From Mycobacterium kyorinense (GTDB taxonomy: Bacteria; Actinomycetota; Actinomycetes; Mycobacteriales; Mycobacteriaceae): a stretch of DNA of 51,333 nt. Position 1 is the stretch's first letter, and each line of letters begins with the position of its first letter. Below are positions 1 to 18,104 of this stretch, in pieces. The stretch is taken from positions 1 through 51,333 of the forward strand of contig NZ_LZKJ01000139.1 of assembly GCF_001672775.1 (NCBI RefSeq), given 5' to 3'. The notes beneath the pieces are model-generated. The model saw nothing but the letters and a program-made list of their open reading frames with translations, was not told where the DNA came from and ran no database searches. Position numbers and translations under genes: made by a program.

Positions 1-813
1 GATCGTGGCCATCGCGGTGAGCAGCACGATGTTCACCAGGCCGATCAGCACCGCGCCACCGAAGATCGTGCCGCTGGAGACGAGGTCGGCGCTGCTGCCG
101 CTGGTGTTGTTCAGCAGGTCGCCGACGTTGCTGTTGAGCTTGCTCCACACGCCCATACCGCCGAGCACCAGGTACAGGAAAGCGACGGCGATCATCCAGA
201 CGAAGAACAGGGCCACCGACAGCACCAGCGACACCTTCAGCGTGCTCCATGGGTCGATATGCCGGATCTGCATGCTGGCCCGCACCGGCCCGCGCGACCG
301 CGCCCCTACCTGAAGTCGGCTTGCCGGCCTACTCGGCTCCGAGGCCCGCGCGCTGTCAGGTGCGCGATCCGGCGGGGGTTTGCGCGGCGCCGACCGCGGC
401 GGCGCGCCGGACAGGTCGGGGAGCTCACTGGCGTAGGCCTCGTTGTGGCGACTGTCCCCGCGGGCGGGCGGAGCATCCGCGTCATGCGCCGGCGCCTTCG
501 GATGACTGGACTGCGTGGCAGAGCCGGCACCCGGCGCGGCTGTGCCCGAAATGAACCGAGTCAACCGGGCTTCGACGCCGGGGGAGTGCGCTGAGGACCG
601 CGGCTCATGGTGCCCCGCCGACTCCGACGGGGGCCGGTGCTGCGGTTGCGACGGCCGCGCCCCGCCGCGCTGCCACGGCGGCACATCCCCGCTGTCGGGT
701 CCCCGAGCAGGCGGACGGGCCTCCGATCGGTGTGAGCCCCCGCGGTCGGCCGAGCCATCCCCGTTGGGGTTGTCGCCCGATTCGGCGGGACCCGGCTCGT
801 TCGATGAACTCAC
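1..813 (-). CDS. DUF3566 membrane protein, Rv0007 type (3' end cut by window)
   Basis: A GTG start at 811-813 has a good ribosome site (AAAGGAG, about 820-826) and opens a frame of 271 codons that runs off the left edge, so the C-terminus is missing. The first 180 or so residues are hydrophilic and rich in Pro, Ser, Arg and Ala, beginning [12 protein letters not shown]. They are followed by a membrane segment around [20 protein letters not shown] and, near the edge, a second one ([20 protein letters not shown]). This is the layout of mycobacterial Rv0007 and the DUF3566 family: a disordered cytoplasmic tail and a two-helix membrane domain. The gene lies 75 bases downstream of gyrA on the same strand, as in M. 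tuberculosis, so it is probably co-transcribed with gyrBA. No biochemical role is established that I know of. In H37Rv two tRNA genes (ileT, alaT) follow it; here they would lie outside the window. Confidence 0.85.
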   Translation of the reverse strand, partial: MSSSNEPGPAESGDNPNGDGSADRGGSHRSEARPPARGPDSGDVPPWQRGGARPSQPQHRPPSESAGHHEPRSSAHSPGVEARLTRFISGTAAPGAGSATQSSHPKAPAHDADAPPARGDSRHNEAYASELPDLSGAPPRSAPRKPPPDRAPDSARASEPSRPASRLQVGARSRGPVRASMQIRHIDPWSTLKVSLVLSVALFFVWMIAVAFLYLVLGGMGVWSKLNSNVGDLLNNTSGSSADLVSSGTIFGGAVLIGLVNIVLLTAMATI

Positions 814-888
814 CCTGGCTCCTTTGGTATGCGCGCCTTGAGTCGCGTCGGGCAGGCTCCGACGCCCGGCTCCTTGTCGGGAACCAGG

Positions 889-4653
<3,765 letters not shown>

Positions 4654-4662
4654 CAAATTCCC

Positions 4663-6735
<2,073 letters not shown>

Positions 6736-6913
6736 TTACCGCGCGCTGGTTCTCGGCCAGTCTACCGGTAAGAGCCGACAGCACCGACTCTGCGAGGGCG
6801 TTTCTACACAGCTATCCGGCTCGTGCGCGGAATTTTTCACGCTTGGTTGCGTCCTGACGCCTGCCAGACGAACTTGCTTCCTTCTGACGGCCGTGAGCCG
6901 ATCGTTCCAACTC

Positions 6914-7471
6914 TCAGCCATAGGTGTCGCGCGGGCCTCGTCCGGCGATGTGCAGCGGGCCTTTCCGCCACGACGGAGCCGTCGGTCCGGTGATTTTCAG
7001 CGCGGTCACCACACCGTTTCCGACCTCCGCGGCGATTTTTGCTATCAGCTGGGCCTGCATGATCCGTAGCTGCGTCGCCCAGGCGGTGGATTCGGCCGAC
7101 ACACTCAACACCCCGTCGCGCAGCGCAGTCGGCGTAGCGTGTTCGGCGATCTGCGGACCCACCACCGTCGACCATTGCCCGAACACGGCTCCCTCGGCGA
7201 CTTGTGCAGACCACCCCCGCTTCTTGGCCACCTCACGCGCCGCCCGGCCCAGCGGCTGCGGATCTCGAGTATCGGGGCCTGGCCCAGACCAGCGCCGGCG
7301 GCTGGAGCTGCCGGCTACGCGGCGCACAGCTGGGCCCAACGGCCGGCCGCGCCCGATGTCTTTGCCCTGACTCCGGGCAGCGCCACGGGCCTCCTCCAGG
7401 GTGCGCCTGACGAGGTCCATACCGGGTAAGCCGCGGAGGTGTTCCGGCGGACCCGACTCGGCGCCGGTCAT
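6914..7471 (-). CDS. dciA: DciA-family replicative helicase loader (Rv0004 type, DUF721)
   Basis: The 185-residue protein has a basic, Arg/Gly/Pro-rich N-terminal half and a C-terminal DUF721 domain starting near residue 75. Recognisable stretches of that domain are [30 protein letters not shown] and [19 protein letters not shown]. Rv0004, its M. tuberculosis counterpart, is an essential replication protein. DciA proteins help load the DnaB helicase in bacteria that lack DnaC or DnaI. The gene overlaps the end of recF by four bases (ATGA type), so its translation is likely coupled to recF. Identity rests on the family pattern and the position between recF and gyrB. Confidence 0.93.
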   Translation of the reverse strand: MTGAESGPPEHLRGLPGMDLVRRTLEEARGAARSQGKDIGRGRPLGPAVRRVAGSSSRRRWSGPGPDTRDPQPLGRAAREVAKKRGWSAQVAEGAVFGQWSTVVGPQIAEHATPTALRDGVLSVSAESTAWATQLRIMQAQLIAKIAAEVGNGVVTALKITGPTAPSWRKGPLHIAGRGPRDTYG

Positions 7472-8616
7472 GGTTGCACCACCGAGATGCGCCCGTCATC
7501 ACCGTCGTGCAATGCGATAGTCACCTGGGTGGCATCCCAGTCATGGGGTATGTCGTCGGCGACTGCTGCGGTCACCAGGACTTGCTCCGCCGATGCCGCC
7601 GCGGCGGCCAAGGCTCGCCGCCGGGCCACGTCGAGTTCGGCGAACACGTCGTCGAGCAACAACACCGGCTCACCTCCGTCTGCGCGCAGTAATTCGTAGG
7701 AGGCCAGCCGCAGCGCCAACGCCATCGACCACGATTCCCCGTGGCTGGCAAAGCCTTTCGCGGGCTGATCACCGAGCCGCAACTCCAAATCGTCGCGGTG
7801 CGGGCCAACGAGCGACACCCCGCGTTCCAGTTCGGCGTCGCGCCGCCGGGACATCTCCGCCAACAAGGCGGTTTCGAGGAACCCCGTGTCGATGCCGTCG
7901 TCGGGGGAGGTATCGATACTGGTTCGGTAGCCGATCGAAGCCAATCGCGAACCGGGGGCCAACAGCTCGTAGGCCTTCTGGACCTCGGGGGCCAATTCGT
8001 TCACCAACTCCATCCGGGCCGCCATCAACTCGGCGCCGCGGGCGGCCAGATGTCCGTCCCAGACGTCAAGGGTGTCCAGCACCCCGCGATCATCTCGGTA
8101 TCGAGCGCCGGCCGCGGACTTGAGCAACGCTGTGCGTTGACGCAAGACTTTGTCGTAGTCAGCCCGTACCCCCGCGATCCGCGGCCGGCGGACGGTGGCC
8201 AAGTCGTCTAGGTAGCGACGGCGGTCGGCGGGGTCGCCGCGGACCAGCGCCAAATCTTCGGGCGCGAACAGCACCGCACGTAAGACGCCCACCACTTCAC
8301 GGGCACTGCGCACCGGCGTGCGATTGAGCCGCGCCTTGTTGGCGCGCCCAGCTGTTATTTCCAGGTCGACCGCGCATTCCCGGCCGTCGTTGACCACGAT
8401 TGTCGACACCACCGCCCGCGACGCCCCCACCCGGATCAGCGGCGCGTCGGTGGCCACCCGGTGGGAATTCAGCGTCGACGAATACCACAGTGCTTCAACC
8501 AAATTCGTCTTCCCGTAGCCATTGGGGCCGACCAGAACCGTACGCCCGGGTCCCAATTCCAGGTCGGCATTTGCCCACGACCGAAAGTCGTGCAGGCCAA
8601 GACGACGCACGTACAC
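7468..8616 (-). CDS. recF: DNA replication and repair protein RecF
   Basis: SMC-like ATPase of 382 residues that acts in gap repair by helping RecA load on single-stranded DNA. It starts [20 protein letters not shown], the usual RecF opening. Walker A is [14 protein letters not shown] near residue 33. The ABC-type signature lies around [14 protein letters not shown], and Walker B is [11 protein letters not shown] near 320. The nine-base gap to dnaN contains no gene. Fast growers such as M. smegmatis carry gnd between dnaN and recF; here it is absent, as in M. tuberculosis. The gene overlaps dciA by four bases. Confidence 0.97.
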   Translation of the reverse strand: MYVRRLGLHDFRSWANADLELGPGRTVLVGPNGYGKTNLVEALWYSSTLNSHRVATDAPLIRVGASRAVVSTIVVNDGRECAVDLEITAGRANKARLNRTPVRSAREVVGVLRAVLFAPEDLALVRGDPADRRRYLDDLATVRRPRIAGVRADYDKVLRQRTALLKSAAGARYRDDRGVLDTLDVWDGHLAARGAELMAARMELVNELAPEVQKAYELLAPGSRLASIGYRTSIDTSPDDGIDTGFLETALLAEMSRRRDAELERGVSLVGPHRDDLELRLGDQPAKGFASHGESWSMALALRLASYELLRADGGEPVLLLDDVFAELDVARRRALAAAAASAEQVLVTAAVADDIPHDWDATQVTIALHDGDDGRISVVQP

Positions 8617-8625
8617 GCGACCCCG

Positions 8626-9825
8626 CTAACCGGGCAAACGGACCGGCATCAACAAGTAGACGTAGTCGGTCACCACGGCAGGGAAGGGACCGTTATCGCT
8701 TGGCGCACCGTCATCGGATGCGGGCCGTAACACCGCGGGCCTGCTAGGCGTGGTAAAGCCAAACGAAACCCGTTCCGAATGCAGCGACCCCAGCCCGTCG
8801 GTCAGGTAGGTCGGGTTGAATGCGATCGTCAACGGCTCACCGGCGAACTCGACCGGCAGATCCTCTTCCGCGCGCCCGACGTCGTCGGCCCCGGCCGAAA
8901 GTCGCAGCGCATCCTCGCTGAATTCCATTCGGACCTGCGCGCCCCGATCGGCGACCAGCGCGACACGTTTGATGGCTTCGGTCAACTCGCTGACTCCGAC
9001 CGTGGCCACCGCCGTATGTTCGGTCGGCAACAGCTGGCGGAACTTGGGGAACTCGGCATCCAGCAAGCGGGTGGTGCTGCGCTTGCCGTTACCGCTGATC
9101 CCGAGCAAGCCATCTTGACCGACTGCGGATCCCGCGCCCAACGACAACCGCACCTCCGAGCCGTCGGTACCGGTCTTGGCGGCCTCTGCCAACGTCTTGG
9201 CGGGCACCAGCACCGCGGCTTCAATATCGGGCGTGATCGCCGACCAGGAAAGCTCGCGAACCGCCAACCGGAACCGGTCGGTGGCAGCCAGCACCACCGT
9301 GTCACCGGAAATCTCCACCCGGATCCCGGTCAGCATCGGCAAGGTGTCGTCACGGCCGGCTGCGACGGCAACCTGGCCGATGGCTTCAGCGAACAGATCT
9401 GCCGACAACGCCCCGGTCTCTTCGGGTAGCGCCGGCAGCGTCGGATAGTCCTCAACAGCCATCGTCGGCAGCGAAAACCTGGCACTTCCGCACGTCAACG
9501 ACACCCGGGTCCCGTCGACGTGGACGTCCACGGGTTTGTTCGGCAACGCCCGAGTGATATCCGACAGCAGCCTGCCGGATACCAAAACCGTTCCAGGAGA
9601 AGCGATTTCAGCGGCGAGTCGGACCTCCGCGGACACTTCGTAGTCGAATCCCGAAATGGTCAGCCCGTCGTCTGAGCCGGTCAGCAGTACACCGGCAAGC
9701 ACTGGCACCGTGGGCCTAGAAGGCAGATTCCTCGCCACCCACGCCACCGCGTCGGCGAAGTCTTCCCGCACCAGGCGGAACTTCAAGTCAGTGAGGCCGA
9801 CTCTGGTCGTCGTCGCCACGTCCAT
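8626..9825 (-). CDS. dnaN: DNA polymerase III sliding clamp (beta subunit)
   Basis: 399-residue clamp that tethers the polymerase to DNA. It starts [20 protein letters not shown] and ends with the clamp C-terminus [12 protein letters not shown]. Three clamp domains are recognisable from conserved stretches such as [12 protein letters not shown] (first), [14 protein letters not shown] (second) and [10 protein letters not shown] (third). The third domain and the MPVRLPG end form the pocket that binds polymerase and repair partners. It is the first gene left of oriC and is read away from it, with recF nine bases downstream. The promoter must lie within the oriC interval, as in other mycobacteria. 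Confidence 0.98.
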   Translation of the reverse strand: MDVATTTRVGLTDLKFRLVREDFADAVAWVARNLPSRPTVPVLAGVLLTGSDDGLTISGFDYEVSAEVRLAAEIASPGTVLVSGRLLSDITRALPNKPVDVHVDGTRVSLTCGSARFSLPTMAVEDYPTLPALPEETGALSADLFAEAIGQVAVAAGRDDTLPMLTGIRVEISGDTVVLAATDRFRLAVRELSWSAITPDIEAAVLVPAKTLAEAAKTGTDGSEVRLSLGAGSAVGQDGLLGISGNGKRSTTRLLDAEFPKFRQLLPTEHTAVATVGVSELTEAIKRVALVADRGAQVRMEFSEDALRLSAGADDVGRAEEDLPVEFAGEPLTIAFNPTYLTDGLGSLHSERVSFGFTTPSRPAVLRPASDDGAPSDNGPFPAVVTDYVYLLMPVRLPG

Positions 9826-10290
9826 AGCGTCCCTTCATCACCTCGAACAAGGTTCATACTCAGCGGCTACTCCCCGGTGACGAACGCCTGTGCATGTAAT
9901 CCGCCGCGACGGCCCTAACTGGCAGTCGAACAACAACCGTAGAGCGTCTGGCGCCATCTTGAAAGCTAATCGATCGCAATGACACTCGACGCGGCCGCGT
10001 TGGCATCCCACGTGTGGAACGGTGCTTCCCCAGGGATCTTTTCGAAGAACAAACTACGAAGAGATACCAGTAACAGTAGTAAGTCCTGTGCAGACTGGGG
10101 ACGCCACGGCATCAGTGCTGCTGGGGGCGCCGATGGGCTGTGGATGATGCTGCGGACTGCTGTGGGGTTTGTGTGCAGCTGCTGGGGATCATGCGGCTTC
10201 TGCACGACATGCCGCAACGCGGCCGGCTCATGCAAACGGGTTGTTCACAGCTGCATACACAGCATCGGAGGCCAAAAAAATTTTCGAAAG
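9826..10290. other. oriC (dnaN-dnaA intergenic region)
   Basis: This 465-base gap without a gene corresponds to the functional mycobacterial origin. DnaA-box-like sequences, compared with TTGTCCACA, are TTGTTCACA at 10241-10249 (one mismatch), TGTGGATGA at 10139-10147, TGTGGAACG at 10013-10021 and TGTGGGGTT at 10161-10169, the last three on the other strand and looser. A run AAAAAAATTTT at 10274-10284, beside a TTTCGAAA palindrome just beyond dnaA, is the most AT-rich piece and may aid unwinding or act as the dnaA terminator. Few boxes with relaxed sequence are typical of mycobacterial origins. The dnaN promoter should also lie here. The box assignments are by eye. Confidence 0.85.
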
Positions 10291-11775
10291 TCAGCGCTTG
10301 GAGCGCTGGCGGATGCGGGTGGTGAGTTCTTTGACGTGATCGAAGACCTCACGTCGCTCGGCCATCTCGCCGCGAACCTTGCGCTCGGCGTACATGACCG
10401 TGGTGTGGTCTCGGCCGAATGCCTGTCCGATCTTGGGCAGCGACAGGTCGGTGAGCTCGCGGCACAGGTACATCGCGATTTGGCGGGACTGGGCCAGCGC
10501 GCGCGTCTTCCCCGGCCCGCGGAGTTCCTCGACGGTGGTATCGAAGTATTCAGCAGTGGCGGCCATGATCGTGGCGGCGCTGATCTGCATCGTGCTGGCA
10601 TCGGCGATCAGGTCGCGCAGGACGATTTCGGCGAGTGCCTTGTCGATCGGAGTCTTGTTCAGCGACGCGAATGCGGTGACGCGAATCAGCGCGCCTTCCA
10701 ACTCGCGAATGTTGCGTTCGATGCTGCTGGCGATCAGCTCGAGTACATCGTCGGGAACAGCCAGGCGTTCCATCTGCGCCTTCTTGCGCAGGATGGCGAT
10801 GCGGGTCTCGAGCTCGGGCGGCTGCACATCGGTGATCAGCCCCCACTCGAAGCGGGTCCGCAGTCGGTCTTCCAGGGTTGCCAGCTGTTTGGGCGGGCGG
10901 TCGGAAGAGATCACGATCTGCTTGTTGGCGTTGTGCAGCGTGTTGAACGTATGGAAGAACTCTTCCTGGATGCCTTCTTTGCCTTCGATGAACTGAATGT
11001 CGTCGACGAGCAGCACGTCGACGTCGCGGTAGCTGCGTTTGAAGGCGACCTTGCGGTCATCGCGGAGTGAGTTGATGAAGTCGTTGGTGAACTCTTCGGT
11101 GGAGACGTACTTGACGCGCATGCCGGGGAACAGTCGCTGGGCGTAGTTGCCGGCCGCATGCAGAAGGTGCGTCTTGCCAAGTCCGGACTCACCCCAGATG
11201 AACAACGGGTTGTAGGCGCGGGCCGGGGCTTCAGCAATCGCCAGGGCCGCTGCGTGAGCGAACCGATTGGATGCGCCGATGACGAAGGTGTCAAACGTGT
11301 AGCGACGGTTGAGGCTGGTGCCGCCGGCAGCCGCCGCGTCGTTGCCGTTGGGCCGTTCGGTGAAGTAAGTCGGCCAGTTTGCGTGCGCGGAGGCGAGTGC
11401 TTCGCGATCGTCGTCGACTTCATCGGAGTCGTCCGGCAGCGCTATCGAGTCTGGCTCGTCGTCGGGCGGCGGGGCGATGCGCACACCGAGCTCGACCTGT
11501 TGTCCGAGCCGCCGGCTCAGCGCATCGGTGATTTGGCTGCGGAGATGCCGCTCGATCTCGTTTTGCACGAAGCCGCTGGGGACCGACAGCAGAGCAAAGC
11601 CTTCGACGATCGTGAGCGGCTGCACCAGGTTCAGCCAGGCCTTTTGCTGGGGTGTCAGCGGTGTGAGGAAGGGTTCGCCGTTGCTGGGGGTGTCGTCGGG
11701 GTGGCTTTCGCCGTTGAGCTCAGAGACAACCGCGTTCCAGACGTTCGCAAAACCTGCACCGGGATCATCGCTCAA
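10291..11775 (-). CDS. dnaA: Chromosomal replication initiator DnaA
   Basis: 494-residue AAA+ initiator that binds DnaA boxes and melts oriC. The start is TTG at 11773-11775, as in M. tuberculosis, giving [17 protein letters not shown], with AGGGGG about nine bases upstream. Domain I covers roughly residues 8-95. A short acidic linker (105-130) follows. Domain III has Walker A GESGLGKT at 195-202 and Walker [10 protein letters not shown]. Domain IV ends the protein with the box-binding signature [13 protein letters not shown] near 450. Residues 155 onward are almost invariant among mycobacteria, while the linker is variable. DnaA boxes just upstream of the gene suggest autoregulation. Confidence 0.98.
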   Translation of the reverse strand: MSDDPGAGFANVWNAVVSELNGESHPDDTPSNGEPFLTPLTPQQKAWLNLVQPLTIVEGFALLSVPSGFVQNEIERHLRSQITDALSRRLGQQVELGVRIAPPPDDEPDSIALPDDSDEVDDDREALASAHANWPTYFTERPNGNDAAAAGGTSLNRRYTFDTFVIGASNRFAHAAALAIAEAPARAYNPLFIWGESGLGKTHLLHAAGNYAQRLFPGMRVKYVSTEEFTNDFINSLRDDRKVAFKRSYRDVDVLLVDDIQFIEGKEGIQEEFFHTFNTLHNANKQIVISSDRPPKQLATLEDRLRTRFEWGLITDVQPPELETRIAILRKKAQMERLAVPDDVLELIASSIERNIRELEGALIRVTAFASLNKTPIDKALAEIVLRDLIADASTMQISAATIMAATAEYFDTTVEELRGPGKTRALAQSRQIAMYLCRELTDLSLPKIGQAFGRDHTTVMYAERKVRGEMAERREVFDHVKELTTRIRQRSKR

Positions 11776-11870
11776 CGACGGATCCCCCTGCTTCGAACTC
11801 GAGATACAACCACTAATCGCGCCGACGAACTGTCCACATAGTTATCCACAGGTGTGGACAGGAGGGTCGT
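11776..11870 (-). promoter_or_regulatory. dnaA upstream region with three DnaA boxes
   Basis: Three close DnaA boxes lie within 32 bases: CTGTCCACA at 11830-11838, TTATCCACA at 11842-11850, and TGTGGACAG at 11853-11861, which is CTGTCCACA on the other strand. They lie 55-86 bases upstream of the dnaA start, where its promoter should be. These boxes are better matches than those in oriC itself. The likely role is DnaA-dependent control of dnaA; that is inference from position. Confidence 0.75.
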
Positions 11871-12392
11871 CATCGCGGCACTATCTGTCGGCGACGGCAT
11901 GCGAAATCGGCGCTGTCGACAGCCAGCATTAGGTTGCCTGGGCAGTGGGCCGAACCGCCATCCTCGCTACGTTGTCGGGGACCGTTCCGGTCTGGAACAG
12001 CTTGAAAACTGCACCGCCCGAAGCTAACAGTTTTCCGTGCAAGTGCCAACCATTCCGCAACATTCGCCGGCGACCCGATGAGATTGCGACGAGCGCCGTG
12101 GCGGGTGTGAAAACAGTGAAGAATTGAGCTCGGGTTGGGTCCCGGACGGGAGCGACCCTCGGGGTGGGGGGCGGTCGCGCGGGAGCAGGTTTGACCCGGA
12201 GAGGCCTCGTCAGTACCCTCGAACAGTCGCCCGAAAGTCGGCGATACGGCAGCGATCCGGGACATCCGCCCGGGGCCCGCGCCGGTTACCACCGAGACAC
12301 AGAGCCTACCGAAGGCTTCGTGCGGGCGATCGCGTCCGACCCACATCACTAAGTGGGCAGAATGCGATGCCAGATGCGACGAGGAGAGAGCC
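11871..12392. other. dnaA-rpmH intergenic region
   Basis: About 520 bases between the dnaA boxes and rpmH contain no gene I can support. A stem of eight bases, GAAAACTG at 12004-12011 and CAGTTTTC at 12028-12035 with a 16-base loop, stands out against the GC-rich background. The stretch must contain the rpmH-rnpA promoter; a purine-rich ribosome site GAGGAGAG lies just before the rpmH start. In mycobacteria this interval flanks, but is not itself, the minimal origin. Confidence 0.5.
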
Positions 12393-12536
12393 GTGGCGAA
12401 GGGCAAGCGGACCTTCCAGCCGAACAACCGGCGTCGGGCCCGCGTGCACGGCTTCCGGCTGCGGATGCGCACCCGGGCCGGGCGCGCGATCGTTTCCAGC
12501 CGGCGTCGCAAGGGGCGCCGCTCACTCACTGCCTGA
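12393..12536 (+). CDS. rpmH: Ribosomal protein bL34
   Basis: A 47-residue, strongly basic protein of the large ribosomal subunit. It starts at GTG 12393, eight or so bases after GAGGAGAG, reading [20 protein letters not shown], and ends [12 protein letters not shown]. Length and sequence match bL34 of M. tuberculosis almost residue for residue. rnpA follows 22 bases downstream, the near-universal rpmH-rnpA pairing beside dnaA. It is the first gene of the rightward operon leading into rnpA, yidD and yidC. Confidence 0.96.
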   Translation: MAKGKRTFQPNNRRRARVHGFRLRMRTRAGRAIVSSRRRKGRRSLTA

Positions 12537-12558
12537 CCCTTCCCCAGGTGTCAGAGCG

Positions 12559-12912
12559 GTGCTTCCCGCGCGCAACCGCATGACGCGGTCCGCAGATTTC
12601 GACGCGACGGTCAAGCACGGACGGCGAGCCGTGCAACCCGACGTCGTAATCCACGCCCGGCAGGGTCCGCCCGCGCCGTCGGCGAAGATCGGGTTGATCA
12701 TCGCGAAATCGGTTGGCTCCGCAGTGGAACGGCATCGGGTGGCGCGCCGGTTGCGGCATGTGGCGCGAGCGGTGTTACCCGACTTGGACGATGTTGACCA
12801 GGTGGTGATCCGCGCGCTGCCCAGCAGTCGGCATGCGATCTCGCCGCGGCTAGAGCAGCAACTGCGCACCGGGTTAGAGCGGATCCGCCAGGCGACAGGA
12901 CCAGGGCGGTGA
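12559..12912 (+). CDS. rnpA: Ribonuclease P protein component
   Basis: Protein subunit of RNase P, which matures the 5' ends of tRNAs together with the rnpB RNA. I start it at GTG 12559, giving [21 protein letters not shown] and 117 residues, as in M. tuberculosis; the open frame continues far upstream but would run through rpmH. The RNR motif is visible as [19 protein letters not shown] near residues 58-76, and the ending [21 protein letters not shown] is typical. Its stop overlaps the GTG start of yidD by four bases. Confidence 0.94.
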   Translation: MLPARNRMTRSADFDATVKHGRRAVQPDVVIHARQGPPAPSAKIGLIIAKSVGSAVERHRVARRLRHVARAVLPDLDDVDQVVIRALPSSRHAISPRLEQQLRTGLERIRQATGPGR

Positions 12913-13241
12913 AGGCGGTGACCAGCCGACTCGGCAGGACCGGCGCGATGACAGCACGCGGGCTGATCTTCTTGATCCAGCTGTACCGGCATATGGTGTC
13001 GCCGCTGCGACCGGCGACCTGCCGGTTCATCCCGACCTGTAGTCAATACGCCGTCGAGGCGCTGGCCGAATACGGCCTGCTGCGGGGGAGCTGGCTGGCT
13101 GCAGCCCGGCTGGTGAAGTGCGGACCATGGCATCGGGGAGGATGGGATCCGATACCTGAGCGCCGGACAGTTCCGGCCCAGATGGGGCATGCCAACGGCG
13201 CCCCAGTGAAGCAAGGGGAGAGTGCGTCCGTTGTCCTTTGA
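12909..13241 (+). CDS. yidD: Membrane protein insertion efficiency factor YidD
   Basis: Small (110-residue) membrane-associated protein that assists YidC. The family core is clear: [31 protein letters not shown], with the three conserved cysteines of this family's CRF.PTCS and KCGPW elements, and GGWDPIP near the end. GTG start at 12909 overlaps the rnpA stop. An N-terminal stretch of about 18 residues precedes the conserved domain. The end overlaps the beginning of yidC. Confidence 0.93.
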   Translation: MKAVTSRLGRTGAMTARGLIFLIQLYRHMVSPLRPATCRFIPTCSQYAVEALAEYGLLRGSWLAAARLVKCGPWHRGGWDPIPERRTVPAQMGHANGAPVKQGESASVVL

Positions 13242-14352
13242 TCTGTTCAGCCTGGACATCTTCTACTACCCGGTGTCCGCGATCATGTGGGTCTGGTACA
13301 AGGCGTTTGCCGCGGTGCTGGGCCCCTCGAACTTCTTCGCATGGGCGCTGTCGGTGATGTTCCTGGTGTTCACCCTGCGCGCAATCCTCTACAAGCCGTT
13401 CGTCCGGCAGATCCGCACCACCCGTCAAATGCAGGAGCTGCAGCCACAGATCAAGGCGCTGCAGAAAAAGTACGGCAAGGATCGCCAGCGGATGGCGGTG
13501 GAGATGCAGAAGCTGCAACGCGAGCATGGCTTCAACCCGATCCTCGGCTGCCTACCGATGCTGGCCCAGCTCCCGGTGTTCCTCGGGCTGTATCACGTGC
13601 TGCGCTCGTTCAACCGGACGACGGGCGGGTTTGGGCAGCCGCACTTGTCGGTGGCCGAGAACCGGGCTACCGGCAACTACGTGTTCACCCCGGCGGATGT
13701 CGCGCATTTTCTGGACGCCAACCTTTTCGGCGCGCCGATCGGCGCGTTCATGACCCAGCGCACCGGGTTGGACGCGTTCACCGAATTCAGTCGCCCAGCC
13801 GTCATTGCGGTGGGCCTGCCGGTGATGATCCTCGCGGGGGTGGCAACCTACTTCAACAGCCGTGCGTCGGTTGCCCGACAGAGTCCCGAGGCCGCAGCCA
13901 ATCCGCAGACCGCGATGATGAACAAGCTTGCGCTGTATGTCTTTCCGCTCGGTGTGGTGGTCGGTGGGCCATTCCTGCCGCTGGCCATCATCCTGTACTG
14001 GTTTTCCAACAACATCTGGACCTTCGGTCAGCAGCACTACGTGTTCGGGATGATCGAAAAAGAGGACGAAGCGAAAAAGCGCGAGGCATTGGAGCGCCGT
14101 GCGGCCAATGCGCCGGCGCCCGGCGCCAAGCCGAGGCGCCCCGCTAAGTCTGCGCCGGGCGGTGCAGCGGAGTCGGCGAAGGCCGCGACCGAGGAAGCGC
14201 CAGCGGCGTCGAGCGCCGAACCCAACGGTGAGGCAACCGACTCCAACCGGTCGAAGGCCAAAGCGGGTAAGGCCAATCAACCGACGCGCGATGGCAATTC
14301 GCCCAGCCGGACGCCGCGTCCGGGGGCCAGACCGAAAAAGCGGAAACGGTGA
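13231..14352 (+). CDS. yidC: Membrane protein insertase YidC
   Basis: Oxa1/YidC/Alb3-family insertase for inner-membrane proteins, 373 residues from TTG 13231. A GTG three codons upstream (13222) is also in frame, but AGGGGAG at 13214-13220 is only one base from that GTG and ten from the TTG. The TTG start also gives [16 protein letters not shown], close to the M. tuberculosis protein. Membrane segments are visible near 10-35, 40-60, about 105-125, about 185-205 and about 235-260. The core [20 protein letters not shown] is conserved. A long, charged, Ala/Pro-rich tail ends in the basic RPKKRKR, which may contact the ribosome. The gene overlaps yidD by 11 bases. Confidence 0.96.
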   Translation: MSFDLFSLDIFYYPVSAIMWVWYKAFAAVLGPSNFFAWALSVMFLVFTLRAILYKPFVRQIRTTRQMQELQPQIKALQKKYGKDRQRMAVEMQKLQREHGFNPILGCLPMLAQLPVFLGLYHVLRSFNRTTGGFGQPHLSVAENRATGNYVFTPADVAHFLDANLFGAPIGAFMTQRTGLDAFTEFSRPAVIAVGLPVMILAGVATYFNSRASVARQSPEAAANPQTAMMNKLALYVFPLGVVVGGPFLPLAIILYWFSNNIWTFGQQHYVFGMIEKEDEAKKREALERRAANAPAPGAKPRRPAKSAPGGAAESAKAATEEAPAASSAEPNGEATDSNRSKAKAGKANQPTRDGNSPSRTPRPGARPKKRKR

Positions 14353-14458
14353 CCGCGCTGCGTGACGATTGACGGCAACGAACAACACCACCGCAGGACT
14401 TGTGAACTAGCCGGGTGAAGAAGCAGCCCCTGGCGGACTGGAAGAGAAAGAGGCAGGC

Positions 14459-15016
14459 ATGACCGACGCCGACACAACCGAACGCGAAGCCAACGAAGAA
14501 CTGGTGCAGGACGATACGACCGCGGAAAGTGGGGCCGAAGCGGACGCGGATCTGGAGGAGAGGCTGGTTGCCGAGGGCGAAATCGCGGGCGACTATCTCG
14601 AAGAGTTGCTGGACTTGTTGGACTTCGACGGCGACATCGACCTCGATGTCGAGGGCAGCCGGGCCGTGGTCAGCATCGACGGCAGCGACGACCTGAACAA
14701 ACTGGTGGGCCGCAAGGGCGAAGTCCTCGACGCGCTACAGGAGCTGACGCGGCTGGCGGTGCACCAAAAGACCGGTGTGCGCAGCCGCCTCATGCTCGAC
14801 GTCGCCAGCTGGCGCCGGCGGCGTCGCGACGAGTTGGCGGCGCTCGGCGATAAGGTCGCTCGACGCGTGCTCGAGAGCGGGGAGCGAGAAGAGCTCGCAC
14901 CGATGACGCCGTTCGAACGAAAGATCGTCCACGACGCGGTAGCGGCAGTCCGCGGCGTTCGCAGCGAAAGCGAGGGCATCGAACCGTCGCGACGGGTCGT
15001 CGTCCTGCCCGAGTGA
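14459..15016 (+). CDS. jag: KhpB/Jag-family RNA-binding protein
   Basis: 185-residue protein with an acidic N-terminal 55 residues, a KH-like domain (about 60-115, with the loop GRKGEVLDALQ) and a C-terminal R3H domain. The latter holds MTPFERKIVHDAVAAVRGV and the closing SEGIEPSRRVVVLPE. The family binds RNA and is linked to cell elongation and division in Gram-positive bacteria; in M. tuberculosis this is Rv3920c. It sits 106 bases after yidC, in the usual yidC-jag-rsmG order. The N-terminal jag domain of Firmicutes is absent, as is usual in actinobacteria. Confidence 0.93.
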   Translation: MTDADTTEREANEELVQDDTTAESGAEADADLEERLVAEGEIAGDYLEELLDLLDFDGDIDLDVEGSRAVVSIDGSDDLNKLVGRKGEVLDALQELTRLAVHQKTGVRSRLMLDVASWRRRRRDELAALGDKVARRVLESGEREELAPMTPFERKIVHDAVAAVRGVRSESEGIEPSRRVVVLPE

Positions 15017-16808
<1,792 letters not shown>

Positions 16809-16812
<4 letters not shown>

Positions 16813-17795
16813 CTCAGCCGTCACGACGGAAAGGCGGCCTGGGCCGCGGTCTGGCCTCGCTGATCCCGACCGGGCCATCGGAAGGCGAAACCGGGACGAC
16901 CGACCTGGGACCACGGATGGGTGCGGCAGCTGCCGATGTGGTGCTCGGCGGCCCGACCGGCGCGGCGCCGGCCGGCATGGGCGCGGTGTACCGAGAGATC
17001 GACCCGGCGCTCATCGAGCCGAATCCGCGCCAACCCCGGCAGGTTTTCGACGACGAGGCGCTCGCCGAACTGGTGCACTCGATCCGCGAGTTCGGTCTCA
17101 TGCAGCCGATCGTGGTCCGGGCGCTGGACGCGACGACGGATGGCCCGCGCTATCAGCTGGTGATGGGGGAGCGGCGGTGGCGCGCCGCCCAGGAAGCCGG
17201 AATGACGGCCATCCCGGCGATCGTGCGGGAGACCGGCGACGACAATCTATTGCGCGATGCGTTGTTGGAGAACATCCACCGCGTGCAGCTGAACCCGCTG
17301 GAAGAGGCGGCCGCCTACCAGCAGCTGCTCGACGAGTTCGGTGTCACCCACGACGAACTCGCCGCCCGGATCGGACGATCCCGTCCGCTGATCACCAACA
17401 TGATCCGGCTGCTGCGTTTGCCCATCGCCGTCCAGCGACGCGTTGCAGCCGGCGTGCTGTCAGCAGGCCACGCCCGGGCGCTGCTGTCGCTGGAGGGCGG
17501 GTCGGACGCTCAAGAAGAACTTGCCGCCCGGATCGTCGCCGAGGGTCTGTCGGTGCGCGCCACGGAGGAAGCGGTCACCCTGGCCAATCGCGGTGACGCC
17601 GGCAAGCCGACACCGCCGCGGCGCAAGCCAATTCAGATGCCGGGACTTCAAGATGTTGCTGAGCGGCTGTCGAGTGCCTTCGACACGCGGGTCACGGTCA
17701 GCCTCGGCAAACGCAAGGGCAAGATCGTCGTCGAGTTCGGGTCGGTGGACGATCTGCAGCGGATTGTGGACCTGATGAATTCGTCGAATCCGTGA
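16809..17795 (+). CDS. parB: Chromosome partitioning protein ParB
   Basis: 328-residue CTP-dependent clamp protein that loads at parS and spreads. After a Gly/Ala-rich N-terminus ([13 protein letters not shown]) comes the conserved N-terminal domain with [17 protein letters not shown], the CTP-binding GERRWRAAQ near residue 120 and [14 protein letters not shown] near 155. The helix-turn-helix that reads parS is around [15 protein letters not shown]. The C-terminal dimer domain has [16 protein letters not shown]. Translation is coupled to parA through a four-base overlap. Confidence 0.97.
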
Positions 17796-18104
17796 ATCAC
17801 CACCCGCAGTAGTTACGTCACTGTGACATTGCCGTGACCGGGGCCGCAGATCAGCGCGGCGATCGAGCCAATCATGCTGTGCGCCAGCATCTTTCATTCG
17901 CATGCCGGCTGCTACGGCGTATCCGTGTCGATACCCGCCCGGCGGGGGCCGATTCTCTTATCCTGGGTACGTCAATTGCGTCTGTCAGCTCCGCGACGAT
18001 GCGGGCCTGCTCGGGGTACTCTCGCCTGCGAGGGGGCGGGGTACTACCCGATCGCGAGGAAGCCCGATCACCATGGCGGCGCCGCACCAAGGTCCAGGAG
18101 TCTA
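17796..18104. other. parB to GNAT-like gene intergenic region
   Basis: 309 bases without a gene. Visible structure: the inverted pair GTCAC-T-GTGAC just after parB, a hairpin CTCGC/GCGAG at 18021-18032, and a direct repeat CGGGGTACT on both sides of that hairpin (about 18012-18020 and 18037-18045). The hairpin flanked by GGGGTAC resembles the GGGGGTACC hairpin of the element near 21.6 kb. The promoter of the next gene should be here, but I cannot fix its boxes. Confidence 0.4.
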
